A DNA stretch of 22,678 bases from DATDCY01 sp031406795 [NCBI: Candidatus Rokuibacteriota bacterium] (GCA_031406795.1 JANOHV010000116.1:1-22678); one strand, 5' to 3'; numbered from the stretch's first letter, positions 8,804-16,770 are shown. The notes: a model not told the origin generated them from the sequence alone. A program made the numbers and translations.

Positions 8804-10657
8804 ATGTTGCGCTGGAGCCAACACCGCCGCCTGCTCACGAGTGCGCCGAGAAGCCGCGCCGCATTCCCGCTGATCGAAGTCAGTGAGCCAAACCTGATGC
8901 GCGACCTCTTCCCCTACAAGGAGGTCTGCAAACTCGACTTCGACCACCAGACGGTGATGCTCGACCCGGCGGAGGACATGTTCATCACGGACACCACCTT
9001 CCGCGACGGCCAGCAGGCGCGCCCGCCCTACACCCCTGAACAGGTCGTGCACCTGTACCAGTTGCTGTCGAAGCTCGGCGGGCCCAACGGCGTGATCCGC
9101 CAGTGCGAATTCTTTCTGTACCGTGACGACGACCGCGAAGCCGTGCGCCGCTGCCAGGAAGTCGACCTGCGCTTCCCGGAGATCTCCGGCTGGATCCGCG
9201 CCACCGCCAAGGACCTGAAGCTGGTGCGCGAGATGAAGCTGCCCGAGACGGGAATGCTGACCTCGGTGAGCGACTACCACATCTTCCTCAAGCTCGGCTG
9301 GGACCGCAAGAAGGCCCTCGAGAACTACCTCGCGGTCGTCAAGGAGGCGCTGGCGTTCGGCATCCGCCCGCGCTGCCATTTCGAGGACATCACCCGCGCC
9401 GACATCTACGGCTTCTGCGTTCCCTTCGCGATCGAGCTGATGAAGCTCTCCGAAGAGGCGCGGGTCCCGATCAAGATCCGCCTCTGCGACACCATGGGCT
9501 ATGGCGTGCCCTACGACGGCGCCGCGCTGCCGCGCAGCGTGCAGAAGCTCGTGCGGGCGATGATCGACGACGCCGGCGTCCCGGGCCAGCACCTGGAGTG
9601 GCACGGCCACAACGACCTGCACAAGGTCCTGATCAACCCGACGACCGCCTGGCTCTACGGCTGCGCGGGCGCCAACGGCGCGCTGCTCGGCTTCGGCGAG
9701 CGCACCGGCAACACCCCCGTCGAGGGGCTGATCATCGAGTACATCCAGCTGCGCGGCGAAACCAACGGCGTCGACACGACGGTGATCACCGACATCCGCA
9801 ACTACTTCGAGCAGGAGATGGGGGTGGTCATCCCGCCGAACTATCCGCTGGTTGGGCGCAATTTCAACGTCACGAGCGCCGGCATCCACGCGGACGGGCT
9901 GATCAAGAACGAGGAGATCTACAATATCTTCGACACCCTGCGCATCCTCAAGCGGCCGGTCGGGGTGACGATCACCGACAAGTCGGGCCTCGCGGGCATC
10001 GCGCACTGGGTGAACTCGCGCCTGACGATCCCCGGCGGCAAGCGCCTCGAGAAGCACCACCCGGGCCTCCAGAAGATCCACAAGTGGGTGCTCAAGCAGT
10101 TCGAGGATGGGCGCACGACCTCGATCGCCGACGAGGAGATGGAGGCGCTCGCCAGCCAGTACCTCCCCGAGCTGTTCGTCTCGGAGTTCGACCGGCTCAA
10201 GAAGAAGGTCCACGAGATGGCCCGTTCGATCGTGAGCGAGCTGATCCGCCACGAGGAGATCTCGTCGATGGACCCGGGTCGCGCCGAGATCGAGTTGCGC
10301 CGCTTCATCGACGAGCACCCCTACGTGCAGTTCGCCTACCTGACGACGCTCGAGGGGAAGAAGATCACCCACAACGTGACCCAGCTGGCGGACAAGGGCA
10401 AATTCGAGAAGATCGGGCTGCACCAGGACTTCTCGGACCGCGAGTGGTTCTCCCAGCCGCTGGCCACCGGGGATGTCTGCGTGACGGACTTCTACTCCTC
10501 GAAGATCACCGGGCGGCTCTGCATCACCGCGTCGGCGCCGGTCTGGCGCGGCGAGGAGATGGTCGGCGTGCTCGGTCTGGACTTCAAGTTCGAGGACATG
10601 GCGCGGCTGCACCCGGTCGAAGGCGCCCCCGCCCGCCTCTTCGTCGAAGAAGATTAG
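8804..10657 (+). CDS. HMGL-family synthase with C-terminal Cache-like domain
   Basis: The 617-residue product is a member of the 2-isopropylmalate/homocitrate/Re-citrate synthase superfamily, which condenses acetyl-CoA with a 2-oxo acid. The TIM barrel (about 58-345) has the metal and substrate motif TDTTFRDGQQA (D63, R67), HFEDITRAD, LCDTMGYG, the metal ligands HGHND (H267, H269) and the GFGERTGN loop (297-303). A segment with ITDKSGLAGIA follows, then residues about 480-605 resemble a Cache/PAS sensory domain (DREWF, DFYSSKITGRLCI, VLGLDFKFEDM). GGAG six bases before the ATG at 8804 sets the start. The long C-terminal extension is unlike LeuA's regulatory domain. A stereospecific Re-citrate synthase role, known in anaerobes, is plausible but unproven; homocitrate or isopropylmalate synthesis are alternatives. 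Confidence 0.82.
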   Translation: MLRWSQHRRLLTSAPRSRAAFPLIEVSEPNLMRDLFPYKEVCKLDFDHQTVMLDPAEDMFITDTTFRDGQQARPPYTPEQVVHLYQLLSKLGGPNGVIRQCEFFLYRDDDREAVRRCQEVDLRFPEISGWIRATAKDLKLVREMKLPETGMLTSVSDYHIFLKLGWDRKKALENYLAVVKEALAFGIRPRCHFEDITRADIYGFCVPFAIELMKLSEEARVPIKIRLCDTMGYGVPYDGAALPRSVQKLVRAMIDDAGVPGQHLEWHGHNDLHKVLINPTTAWLYGCAGANGALLGFGERTGNTPVEGLIIEYIQLRGETNGVDTTVITDIRNYFEQEMGVVIPPNYPLVGRNFNVTSAGIHADGLIKNEEIYNIFDTLRILKRPVGVTITDKSGLAGIAHWVNSRLTIPGGKRLEKHHPGLQKIHKWVLKQFEDGRTTSIADEEMEALASQYLPELFVSEFDRLKKKVHEMARSIVSELIRHEEISSMDPGRAEIELRRFIDEHPYVQFAYLTTLEGKKITHNVTQLADKGKFEKIGLHQDFSDREWFSQPLATGDVCVTDFYSSKITGRLCITASAPVWRGEEMVGVLGLDFKFEDMARLHPVEGAPARLFVEED

Positions 10658-10730
10658 CCCGGGTCATTCAGGAGGCCCTGATCCGCCCTGGCGGCGTTGC
10701 GGGTCGGGCCGCTTGTGCGGCGCACACGAG

Positions 10731-10917
10731 TGCGCCTCCGCGCGCCCTTCCCCGCTGCCTTGCCAGGACGAATCATGACGCTCCTGACTGACTCGGGCAG
10801 CAGATGTGCACATCTCTTCTGGTATGTGTTCACTGCCTCCGCGCGCGCTCTTCACTGCCTTGCCGGGACGCACCCGGACGCTCCCGATCGACTCGGGCAG
10901 CTTGTGCACGGAAATCG
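10731..10917. repeat. Tandem repeat, two units of about 100 bp
   Basis: The unit containing GCCTCCGCGCGC, CTGCCTTGCC, GGACGCTCC and GACTCGGGCAGC occurs at about 10731-10816 and again at 10832-10917, a period of 100-101 bases with perhaps 70-75% identity. Each unit ends with a short dyad near TGTGCACA. The minus-strand translation shows the same peptide pattern twice (PESIGSVRV), but no plausible protein results. The stretch from 10658 to 11088 otherwise holds no gene that I can see. Confidence 0.6.
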
Positions 10918-10975
10918 AGGGGCCGTTCAGGAAACGTTGCCTTCGCTTGGCTGGGCCCTTTTAGCAATCTCGGTG

Positions 10976-11000
10976 TAGGGGAGGGGTTCACCCCCTCCCG
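10976..11000. repeat. GC-rich hairpin repeat, forward copy
   Basis: GTAGGGGAGGGGTTCA followed by CCCCCTCCCG forms an 8-bp stem with a short loop. An inverted copy lies at 12562-12590. This looks like a short dispersed palindromic repeat. No T-run follows it. Confidence 0.6.
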
Positions 11001-11088
11001 TTTCCACGCACCCGGCCAAGTTCCTTTGTCAGGACGGAAAGACCGCCCCCCCCGAACGACGCTGCTACAATACGCGGAGGAGGGACGC

Positions 11089-11213
11089 ATGGAAATCAAG
11101 CCCATCAGGTCGACCCGCCGGACCCCATCGAGGCCATCCACTACCATCTCGAAAGTCGCGGACTCGCCCGCAGTGTGCTCGAACCCTGCATCGGCCGCCT
11201 GAGCGGAGCCTGA
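11089..11213 (+). pseudogene. higA: Remnant of a HigA-type antitoxin gene
   Basis: A good ribosome binding site (GGAGGAGGG) precedes an ATG giving MEIKPIR, the typical start of long HigA antitoxins. After 8-9 codons the sequence jumps to another frame (from 11112) reading DPPDPIEAIHYHLESRG, LARSVLEPCIGR and then a stop at 11211. This matches the stretch around the helix-turn-helix entry of HigA, so roughly 60 central codons and the C-terminal end are missing and the frame is broken. No higB toxin gene is seen nearby. A -10-like TACAAT lies at 11066-11071 without a matching -35. The identification rests on my recall of the family. Confidence 0.65.
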
Positions 11214-11366
11214 TTCTCAGCGGGCGCGACATTGACTGCCACAGATCGCTTTCTTTCTACTTCCTCTTCTTGGGCGGACTTCTTTAACAGAACATCCGCC
11301 TTGCCTGCCAGCGCCCGCGAAGAGAGTCTACATACGGTGTCCTTTGCAGCTGCCGGAACGATACCA

Positions 11367-11564
11367 GCGAGGCGGCTGGGGCGTTCCTGAGGGAAGATGC
11401 GCGAAGACGCCGATCAGCCCGGAGTGCCGGCCGGGGCGGTTTCCGCAGGAAACGCGGGCTCGTTGTTTGAGCCCGAAGGGCGAGTTACGAGACCGCGAGC
11501 CCCGGGCGGCGCTCCGGGCCGGCGGCTGAGACGCACGACCGAAGGAATGCCCCCGCAGCCTCGC
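11367..11564 (+). ncRNA. Structured repeat element, copy 1 (HEARO-like?)
   Basis: About 198 bases are nearly colinear with 12343-12541. The two ends pair over 22 bases: GCGAGGCGGCTGGGGCGTTCCT with AGGAATGCCCCCGCAGCCTCGC, with two mismatches and one G-U. Inside are a stem CCCGG/CCGGG, a hairpin GTTTC/GAAAC and GGGCTC (11456-11461), loop GTTGTTT, GAGCCC. The G-U closing pair fits transcription of the plus strand only. Weak similarity extends about 16 bases past the 3' end. The flanks differ from copy 2. HEARO (omega RNA of IscB-type elements) is one candidate family, proposed from recall of its shape; no IscB gene is present. A mobile palindromic element is the alternative. Confidence 0.6.
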
Positions 11565-11600
11565 ACACGGGAACATCCGTCCCCGGGTCAGGCTTCACAA

Positions 11601-11975
11601 TCATACCCGGGGCGACTCGGGGAGCGGGCGCTGACGGGCGGTGAAGTCCCTGTCCACCACAGTGAAGAACCCGGCGCAGGTCACCCCTGCGTCACGGAGG
11701 AGGGCGTCCACCACCTCCCCGGCATGTATAGAGTAGTCCGGGTCGAACCGAAGGTAGATCACCCCGGCGGGGGCGGGCATCCTGTGCCTGAAGACGAGTT
11801 CTCCAAAGTCACGGTCGAAGGTGAGGATGACGCGGCCCTCCTCGTGGGCAGCCCGGAGGTTTGCGGCGTCACTCTCGCCGGGGGAGTCCTCGGCCACGAA
11901 ACGAACATCATGCCCACGCTCGCGGAGGAAGTGGACACTTGGGGCGGGAATGTTCTCGTCCGCGAGAATCTTCAC
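11601..11975 (-). CDS. DUF5615 PIN-like toxin candidate
   Basis: The 124-residue product starts with KILADENIP, the hallmark of DUF5615/COG4634 proteins, and contains VILTFDRDFGELV with the expected acidic residues of a PIN-like nuclease fold, as well as GVIYLRF. These proteins are predicted RNases and usually sit beside a DUF433 antitoxin, as here. The start is the GTG at 11975, which overlaps the stop of the DUF433 gene by four bases (GTGA), implying translational coupling. The open frame to 12098 is only read-through in the partner gene. Toxicity is inferred from the family. The pair lies between two copies of the structured repeat. Confidence 0.85.
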   Translation of the reverse strand: MKILADENIPAPSVHFLRERGHDVRFVAEDSPGESDAANLRAAHEEGRVILTFDRDFGELVFRHRMPAPAGVIYLRFDPDYSIHAGEVVDALLRDAGVTCAGFFTVVDRDFTARQRPLPESPRV

Positions 11976-12250
11976 TTGCCCGTGGGTAGGGCGTAGAGAG
12001 CCTCTTCGCTCATGCACTCGGCCGCGTAGGCGAAGACCGCCTGCATGTCGTCCGGGGTGAGCCGGGGATAGGAGTCCATGACTTCCTGAACCGTCCACCC
12101 GTTGCCGAAGAGCCGCAGAAGGAAGTCAACGGAGAGCCGAGTCCCCCGCACTATCGGCTTTCCTGCCAGAATGGCTTGATCCGCATGGATGTGCTCCCGC
12201 CAGTTCACCACCCGCTTGCCTGGTCTCGTCGGAATCTCTGCTTTTCCCAC
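11972..12250 (-). CDS. DUF433 antitoxin candidate
   Basis: The 92-residue product carries the DUF433 signature: NWREHIHADQAILAGKPIV, RGTRLSVDFLL, and PRLTPDDMQAVFAYAAE with a predicted helix-turn-helix-like fold. DUF433 proteins (VapB45 type) are antitoxins for PIN-like partners and usually autoregulate their operon. I chose GTG at 12250 because AGGAGG (12258-12263) lies seven bases upstream; the ATG at 12268 has no ribosome binding site and would place this AGGAGG inside the gene. GTG codons at 12211 and 12208, just before the conserved NWREHI, are other options. It is followed by the DUF5615 gene with a four-base overlap. Confidence 0.85.
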   Translation of the reverse strand: MGKAEIPTRPGKRVVNWREHIHADQAILAGKPIVRGTRLSVDFLLRLFGNGWTVQEVMDSYPRLTPDDMQAVFAYAAECMSEEALYALPTGK

Positions 12251-12342
12251 AGTCTGCCCTCCTGCCATCGACTATTACTCGTGATTTCTAACACACCCAG
12301 TGCAGCCCGTCTAGAATATCGGCCGCAACCTTCACGATCACA

Positions 12343-12541
12343 GCGAGGCGGCCGGGGCGTTCCTGTGGGGATGATGCGCGAAGACGCCGATCAGCCCGGG
12401 ATGCCCACCGGGGCGGTTTCCGCAGGAAACGCGAGCTCGTTGTTTGAGCTCGAAGGGCGCGTTACGAGACCGAGAGCCCCGGGCGGTACTCCGGGCCGGC
12501 GGCTGAGACGCACGACCGAAGGAATGCCCCCGCCGCCTCGC
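12343..12541 (+). ncRNA. Structured repeat element, copy 2 (HEARO-like?)
   Basis: This is the better folded of two copies. The ends pair over 22 bases, GCGAGGCGGCCGGGGCGTTCCT with AGGAATGCCCCCGCCGCCTCGC, with a single mismatch and one G-U. The hairpin GAGCTC (12433-12438), loop GTTGTTT, GAGCTC differs from copy 1 by one compensated pair (G-C to A-T), with the loop unchanged. The GTTTC/GAAAC hairpin and the single-stranded GAAGGGCGCGTTACGAG segment are conserved. No open reading frame for a transposase or RNA-guided nuclease adjoins it. The pattern supports selection on RNA or single-strand DNA folding. Confidence 0.6.
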
Positions 12542-12561
12542 GCATGGGAACAGCCGGAGCT

Positions 12562-12590
12562 GCCGGGAGGGGATCAACCCCTCCCCTACG
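12562..12590. repeat. GC-rich hairpin repeat, inverted copy
   Basis: GGGAGGGG (12565-12572), loop ATCAA, CCCCTCCC (12578-12585), followed by CTACG. Its reverse complement matches 10976-11000. It sits just 3' of structured repeat copy 2. The remaining bases to 12670 show nothing recognisable. Confidence 0.6.
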
Positions 12591-12670
12591 TTGAACTACA
12601 ACGATTGAGAATGACCACAGATCATGGCAGCAGAGTTGTTGCGATCGGCACGCTGGCCCGCGGCAGCCAA

Positions 12671-13120
12671 TCACCCTCTGCCGAAATCACCAGTCTTTGC
12701 CTCTGTTTTTGCCAGGACCATGCGGGCATCCATCGCTTTCCGGTAAAAAGTTCTCACCTTTCCGATGCTCTTCGCAGCCACCGCCTTGAAAAGGTCGGCC
12801 TCTGCCTCGGAGATGTCCAAACGCCTGTAGTAGTCGAGCGTTTCGAACAGATGGGCCAGGACAATCTTGCCAGTGACGATCGGATGGTTGTTCGTTATGT
12901 TCGCCTCTTTGAACCGCGTACCATGTTCGAGTTCCACCACAAGACCTCTCCTGAACTGCTCAGGATCGATCTTCAGCCCGGCGCTGTCGATCTGCTTGAG
13001 GACGACCTTCGCCTCCTTCAGGCTGATCTTCGGGTCCTTGATCTTTGTCCAGTCACGAAGCTTTAATTTCTTGCAGACCCGCCGAACTTCTTCTCTTGTG
13101 ACATATTCAGGCAGTTTCAT
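12671..13120 (-). CDS. DUF5661 family protein
   Basis: The 149-residue product resembles DUF5661 proteins, with the characteristic VELEHG, then IVLAHLFETLDYYRRL pattern (roughly residues 63-100). It is predicted soluble and mostly helical, with a Lys-rich N-terminal part that may form a helix-turn-helix-like region (EEVRRVCKKLKLRDW). Its function is unknown. The ATG at 13120 has a strong ribosome binding site, GGAGGA, six bases away. It follows the diheme cytochrome gene on the same strand after 44 bases, so it could be the last gene of that operon, but it has no obvious functional link. Confidence 0.7.
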   Translation of the reverse strand: MKLPEYVTREEVRRVCKKLKLRDWTKIKDPKISLKEAKVVLKQIDSAGLKIDPEQFRRGLVVELEHGTRFKEANITNNHPIVTGKIVLAHLFETLDYYRRLDISEAEADLFKAVAAKSIGKVRTFYRKAMDARMVLAKTEAKTGDFGRG

Positions 13121-13164
13121 GCTTCCTCCGATCGGCTCGTCAGGAGTGCTGTAACATCGGGGCT

Positions 13165-14529
13165 CTACAGCACCCGCATGAAGGCCACAAGATCCTGCTT
13201 CTCCTGTTTATTCAGCCTCACCCCCAGGACCAGGTTGAAGAACTCCACCGCGTCCTCCAGCGTCAGCAGCCGGTCGTCGTGCAAATACGGCGGCGAGTCC
13301 TTGATGCCGCGCAACGGGAAGGTCTTGATCGGGCCGTCGGCCGACGCCTTGCGACCGTTCACCGTGACCTCCTTGAAAAATCGCTCCACCTTCAAGTTGT
13401 GCATGAGGTTGTCGGTGTAGTAGGGCGGGGTGTGGCAGGTCGAGCACTGGCCCTTACCGGAGAAGATTTCCTGGCCGCGCATTTCGTTCTCTCCGGCTTT
13501 GGCGGGATCGAGTTTGCCGAAGACATTGAGCTTCGGCGCGGGCGGGAAGTCGAGCAGCGCCTGAAACTCCGCCATGAAATGCACCTGGCTGCCGCGTTCG
13601 AGGACGTTGGTGCCTTTCCGCGCCGCGTCGGCCGGGATGCCGTCGAAGTACGCGGCTCGCTGCTCAAACTCGGTGAAATCTTCCACGGTTTTCAGCGCAC
13701 GCTGGGAACCGAACAAGCGCTGAATGTTTACGCCGCGCAGCGAGGGCGTGTCGATCCGATGGCGATGCTCGTCGGGCCGGATGTCGCCGACCGTGTGGGT
13801 GGCGGCGTTCGTGTGGCCGTTGGCGTGACAGTCGAAGCAGGCAACGCCCTGATGCGCCTTCAAACTGCGGCGGTCTTCGATGGCGTTGAACTGCTGCTGC
13901 GGAAACGGCGTAACCAGCAACCGCAAGCCTTCGAGTTGCTTGGGATTGAGGATATCCTTGAACAATTCGTTGAAGTTGCCGAGCGTCACCAGTTTCCCCT
14001 GCGAGACGTCGCCCAGATCCGGCCGCGTCGTCAGAAAGATTCCTGCCTGTGGCTCGGGCAGCAAATGATCCGGCAGGTCGAAGTCGAGGTCGAAGCGAGT
14101 CAGATCACGATCGGTCTGCTTCTTCGTTTCCTCGATGAGGAACTTGGGGAAGATCATGCCGCCCGCTTCGTGGTGGGGATGCGGCAACGGCAGAAAGCCG
14201 GCCGGCCAGAGCTGTTTTTCCCTGACTTCCTCCGGCGGCAAGGCGGCGAGTTTCTCCCAGGTCAGGCCTTCGGGCAACTTGACGCGTACGCCCACTTGCA
14301 CCGGCTTGCCGCGCGACATGGTCGTTCCCTGGGCCGGCCGGTCGGCGAGGTCGTAGCGCTGAGCGAGCAGATCCTGTTGCCGCTTCGCGAACTGCGGTTT
14401 CTCCGCTTGAAGGCGTTTGACCAGCGCGGGGAAGTCCTCATCGGCGGCCGAAGCTGTCAGTGCGAAGCAGACAACCGCCGTGGCGGGCAATGCGGCCAGG
14501 AACCAGCGGATTCGAGACGAAACCGACAC
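13165..14529 (-). CDS. MauG/CCP-like diheme cytochrome c
   Basis: The 454-residue product has a signal peptide (cleavage near ASA-ADE, residue 29) and two CXXCH heme sites, CFDCH (C231) and CSTCH (C362). The C-terminal pattern FPLRGIKDSPPYLHDDRLLTLEDAVEFFN is typical of the diheme cytochrome c peroxidase/MauG superfamily. The N-terminal 200 residues (with a His-rich HPHHEAGG segment at 117-124) are an extension that I do not recognise. The start is GTG at 14529, seven bases after AAGGAG. It ends the dehydrogenase operon, 27 bases after the haloperoxidase gene. It could be a peroxidase or an electron acceptor; the redox role is inferred. Confidence 0.82.
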   Translation of the reverse strand: MSVSSRIRWFLAALPATAVVCFALTASAADEDFPALVKRLQAEKPQFAKRQQDLLAQRYDLADRPAQGTTMSRGKPVQVGVRVKLPEGLTWEKLAALPPEEVREKQLWPAGFLPLPHPHHEAGGMIFPKFLIEETKKQTDRDLTRFDLDFDLPDHLLPEPQAGIFLTTRPDLGDVSQGKLVTLGNFNELFKDILNPKQLEGLRLLVTPFPQQQFNAIEDRRSLKAHQGVACFDCHANGHTNAATHTVGDIRPDEHRHRIDTPSLRGVNIQRLFGSQRALKTVEDFTEFEQRAAYFDGIPADAARKGTNVLERGSQVHFMAEFQALLDFPPAPKLNVFGKLDPAKAGENEMRGQEIFSGKGQCSTCHTPPYYTDNLMHNLKVERFFKEVTVNGRKASADGPIKTFPLRGIKDSPPYLHDDRLLTLEDAVEFFNLVLGVRLNKQEKQDLVAFMRVL

Positions 14530-14556
14530 GAAAAGCTCCTTCTCTTTCAGTTGAAG

Positions 14557-15378
14557 TCACCCCTTGAGGAATGCGAGCAGGTCGGCGTTGATCTGATCCT
14601 TGTGAGTCGAGCACATGCCATGTGGCAAGCCCGGGTAGACTTTCAGCGTGGCGCCTTTGACGATCTTGGCCGTGAGCATGGCCGCGGCGCCGATCGGTAC
14701 GATCTGGTCGTCGTCGCCGTGCATGATGAGGGTCGGGACGTCGAACTTCCTGAGGTCTTCGGTGAAGTCCGTCTCGGAAAAGGCCTTGATGCAATCAATG
14801 ACGCCCTTGAAGCTGGCGAGCATCCCTTGCAGCCAGAACGAATCCCGCAGCCCCTGCGAGATCTTTGCGTTTGGCCTGTTGGCGCCGTAAAAAGGCGTGG
14901 TGAGATCCTTGAAGAACTGCGACCGGTCGGCGAGCACGCCGGCGCGGATCTTGTCGAACGCGTCGATCGGCAAGCCGCCGGGATTGGCGGCCGTCTTCAA
15001 CATCAGCGGTGTCACCGAGCCGATCAGCACCGCCTTGGCCACACGCTTGGTGCCGTGACGGCCGACATAGCGGGAGACTTCGCCGCCACCCGTGGAATGG
15101 CCGACAAGGATCACGTCCTTCAGGTCGAGCTTTTCCACGACCGCCGCGAGGTCGTCCGCGTACGTGTCCATGTCGTTGCCATCCCAAGGCTGGCTGGATC
15201 GGCCGTGGCCGCGGCGGTCGTGGGCGATGCAGCGGTAGCCGCGAGCCCCGAGAAACACCATCTGGTCTTCCCAGGCGTCCGCACAGAGCGGCCAACCGTG
15301 GCTGAACGCCACGGGCTGTCCGCTGCCCCATTCCTTGTAATAGATCTGCGTGCCGTCGTTCGTTGTGATCGTGCTCAT
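14557..15378 (-). CDS. Alpha/beta hydrolase, cofactor-free haloperoxidase type
   Basis: The 273-residue product closely follows the non-heme chloroperoxidase/arylesterase family: SHGWP oxyanion-hole region (26-30), nucleophile elbow GHSTGG with S95, the acid in HGDDDQIVP (D224) and the histidine in LPHG (H253). These enzymes act as esterases or perhydrolases and can halogenate in the presence of peroxide and acetate. There is no signal peptide, so it is probably cytosolic. Its ATG overlaps by four bases the stop of the cytochrome gene (ATGA). A lactonase-like job on the lactone made by the neighbouring dehydrogenase is attractive but only inferred from position. Confidence 0.9.
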   Translation of the reverse strand: MSTITTNDGTQIYYKEWGSGQPVAFSHGWPLCADAWEDQMVFLGARGYRCIAHDRRGHGRSSQPWDGNDMDTYADDLAAVVEKLDLKDVILVGHSTGGGEVSRYVGRHGTKRVAKAVLIGSVTPLMLKTAANPGGLPIDAFDKIRAGVLADRSQFFKDLTTPFYGANRPNAKISQGLRDSFWLQGMLASFKGVIDCIKAFSETDFTEDLRKFDVPTLIMHGDDDQIVPIGAAAMLTAKIVKGATLKVYPGLPHGMCSTHKDQINADLLAFLKG

Positions 15379-16748
15379 CGGCTACCTCCGTTGATGTCTC
15401 GGCGTAACAGCGTCCTCTCATTCTTGGCGAGAGACTTGCGAACGCGGGCGACCTGCTCGCTCTTGACCGCTGGCGCATGATTGCCCCAGCTGGCGCGGAT
15501 AAAACTGAGGACGTCCGCCAGATCCTCATCGCTCAGGCGCCACCCGAAGTCGGGCATGGCGATTGCGGACGGCGCGGTTTGCGTCGACGGCATTGCCGAC
15601 CCCGCCAGCAGCAGGTGAATCAGCGACACCGGGTCTTTGGTGTTGACCGATTCGTTCCTCACCAGGTTCGGGAAGATCCGTTGAGCGCCGGCGCCGTCCG
15701 AATGATGGCAGGCGCAGCAATTGTCCAGATAGATCCGTGATCCGCGCATCCCGGTTTCGCCCGTTTTCAACGCGCGCGTCGCGGCATGGTCGGCATCCGC
15801 CTGCAACCGGGAATCCCCGCTGCCCTTCACGTCCTGATCATCGGCCGGCAGCGATTTCAGGTATTCTGCGATTGCCATCAGGTCAGGGTCGGTCAGATAT
15901 TGTGTGCTCTTGGCGACCACATCCGCCATCATGCCGGTTGCAGCGACACGCGCCGTTCGGCCGCTTCTGAGCGATTCGACCAGTTCGTCCTGCGACCAGG
16001 CCGCCAACCCCGTTACCGCCTCGCCCCTCAGGGAAGTTGCGTACCAGTCGTCAAGAGCGGCGCCAGCGAGATAATTCGCGCCGTCCCGCTCACTTCCCGC
16101 CTTTTCCTGGCCGGCGATGCCTCGGGGCGTGTGGCAGGCGCCGCAGTGCCCGAGACCCTGCACGAGATACGCGCCGCGGTTCCACGAGTCGCTCTGACGC
16201 GGGTCGGCGGCGTATTCGCCCTTCTTGAAATAGAGCGCATTCCAGACCGCCAGGAGCGAACGCGAACCGAGCGGCCAACTCAGGTGCGCTCGGCGGGCGG
16301 GAGCGCGCACCGGCGTTACCCCTTGCATGAAGTAGGCATAGAGCGCCGCAAGGTCTTCGGGCGAGACCTTGGCGAAGGACGGGTAAGGCATGGCCGAGTA
16401 CAGGCGGCGGCCATCCTTTGCCACGCCCTTGCGCATGACTTTCACGAAATCGTCCCTGCTGTAGAGACCGATCCCGGTTTCGCGGTCCGGCGTGATGTTG
16501 GTCGAATACACCGTCCCGACCTTGACGTCGAACGGCAGTCCCCCCGCGAACGGCTTTCCCTGCTGCGCGATGTGGCAGGCCAGGCAATCGCCGGCTCGCG
16601 CCAGGTAGGCGCCACGCTGCACAAGTTCATCCGTGGCGGGTGCCGATTGCCCACTCGACCAGGTCGGGAGCGGCACGACGACGAACGCAACGGCCACGAT
16701 CGTGGCGACGAGAAGATGCAGCGGCGTGATTCGCGCGGGTGTTTTCAC
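15375..16748 (-). CDS. Triheme cytochrome c subunit of GMC dehydrogenase
   Basis: The 457-residue product has an N-terminal membrane/signal segment (about 10-27) and three CXXCH heme sites: CLACH (C55), CGACH (C202) and CCACH (C344). This is the layout of the cytochrome subunit of gluconate 2-dehydrogenase, sorbitol and alcohol dehydrogenases of acetic acid bacteria, which receives electrons from the FAD subunit and passes them to ubiquinone or another oxidase. The GTG at 16748 is preferred because AAGGAG lies eight bases upstream; the GTG at 16757 would overlap that site. It follows the FAD subunit by 22 bases and overlaps the next gene by four, confirming operon structure. Confidence 0.92.
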   Translation of the reverse strand: MKTPARITPLHLLVATIVAVAFVVVPLPTWSSGQSAPATDELVQRGAYLARAGDCLACHIAQQGKPFAGGLPFDVKVGTVYSTNITPDRETGIGLYSRDDFVKVMRKGVAKDGRRLYSAMPYPSFAKVSPEDLAALYAYFMQGVTPVRAPARRAHLSWPLGSRSLLAVWNALYFKKGEYAADPRQSDSWNRGAYLVQGLGHCGACHTPRGIAGQEKAGSERDGANYLAGAALDDWYATSLRGEAVTGLAAWSQDELVESLRSGRTARVAATGMMADVVAKSTQYLTDPDLMAIAEYLKSLPADDQDVKGSGDSRLQADADHAATRALKTGETGMRGSRIYLDNCCACHHSDGAGAQRIFPNLVRNESVNTKDPVSLIHLLLAGSAMPSTQTAPSAIAMPDFGWRLSDEDLADVLSFIRASWGNHAPAVKSEQVARVRKSLAKNERTLLRRDINGGSR

Positions 16749-16770
16749 GTTAAACACTCCTTGTCCACGT

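Noticed and set aside
8765-10612. 615-codon minus-strand frame opposite the HMGL-Cache gene
   Set aside because: Antisense shadow; the plus strand has a full set of catalytic motifs, promoter and ribosome binding site.
10664-10909. 81-codon minus-strand frame with repeated peptide PESIGSVRV
   Set aside because: It is explained by the tandem DNA repeat; no ribosome binding site and no coherent protein.
11328-12577. Two similar short minus-strand frames (about 80 codons) inside the structured repeats
   Set aside because: They resemble each other only because the DNA element is repeated; base changes preserve stems rather than amino acids.
13279-15480. 733-codon plus-strand frame opposite the diheme cytochrome and haloperoxidase genes
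   Set aside because: It spans two genuine minus-strand genes and has no domain pattern or start signal.
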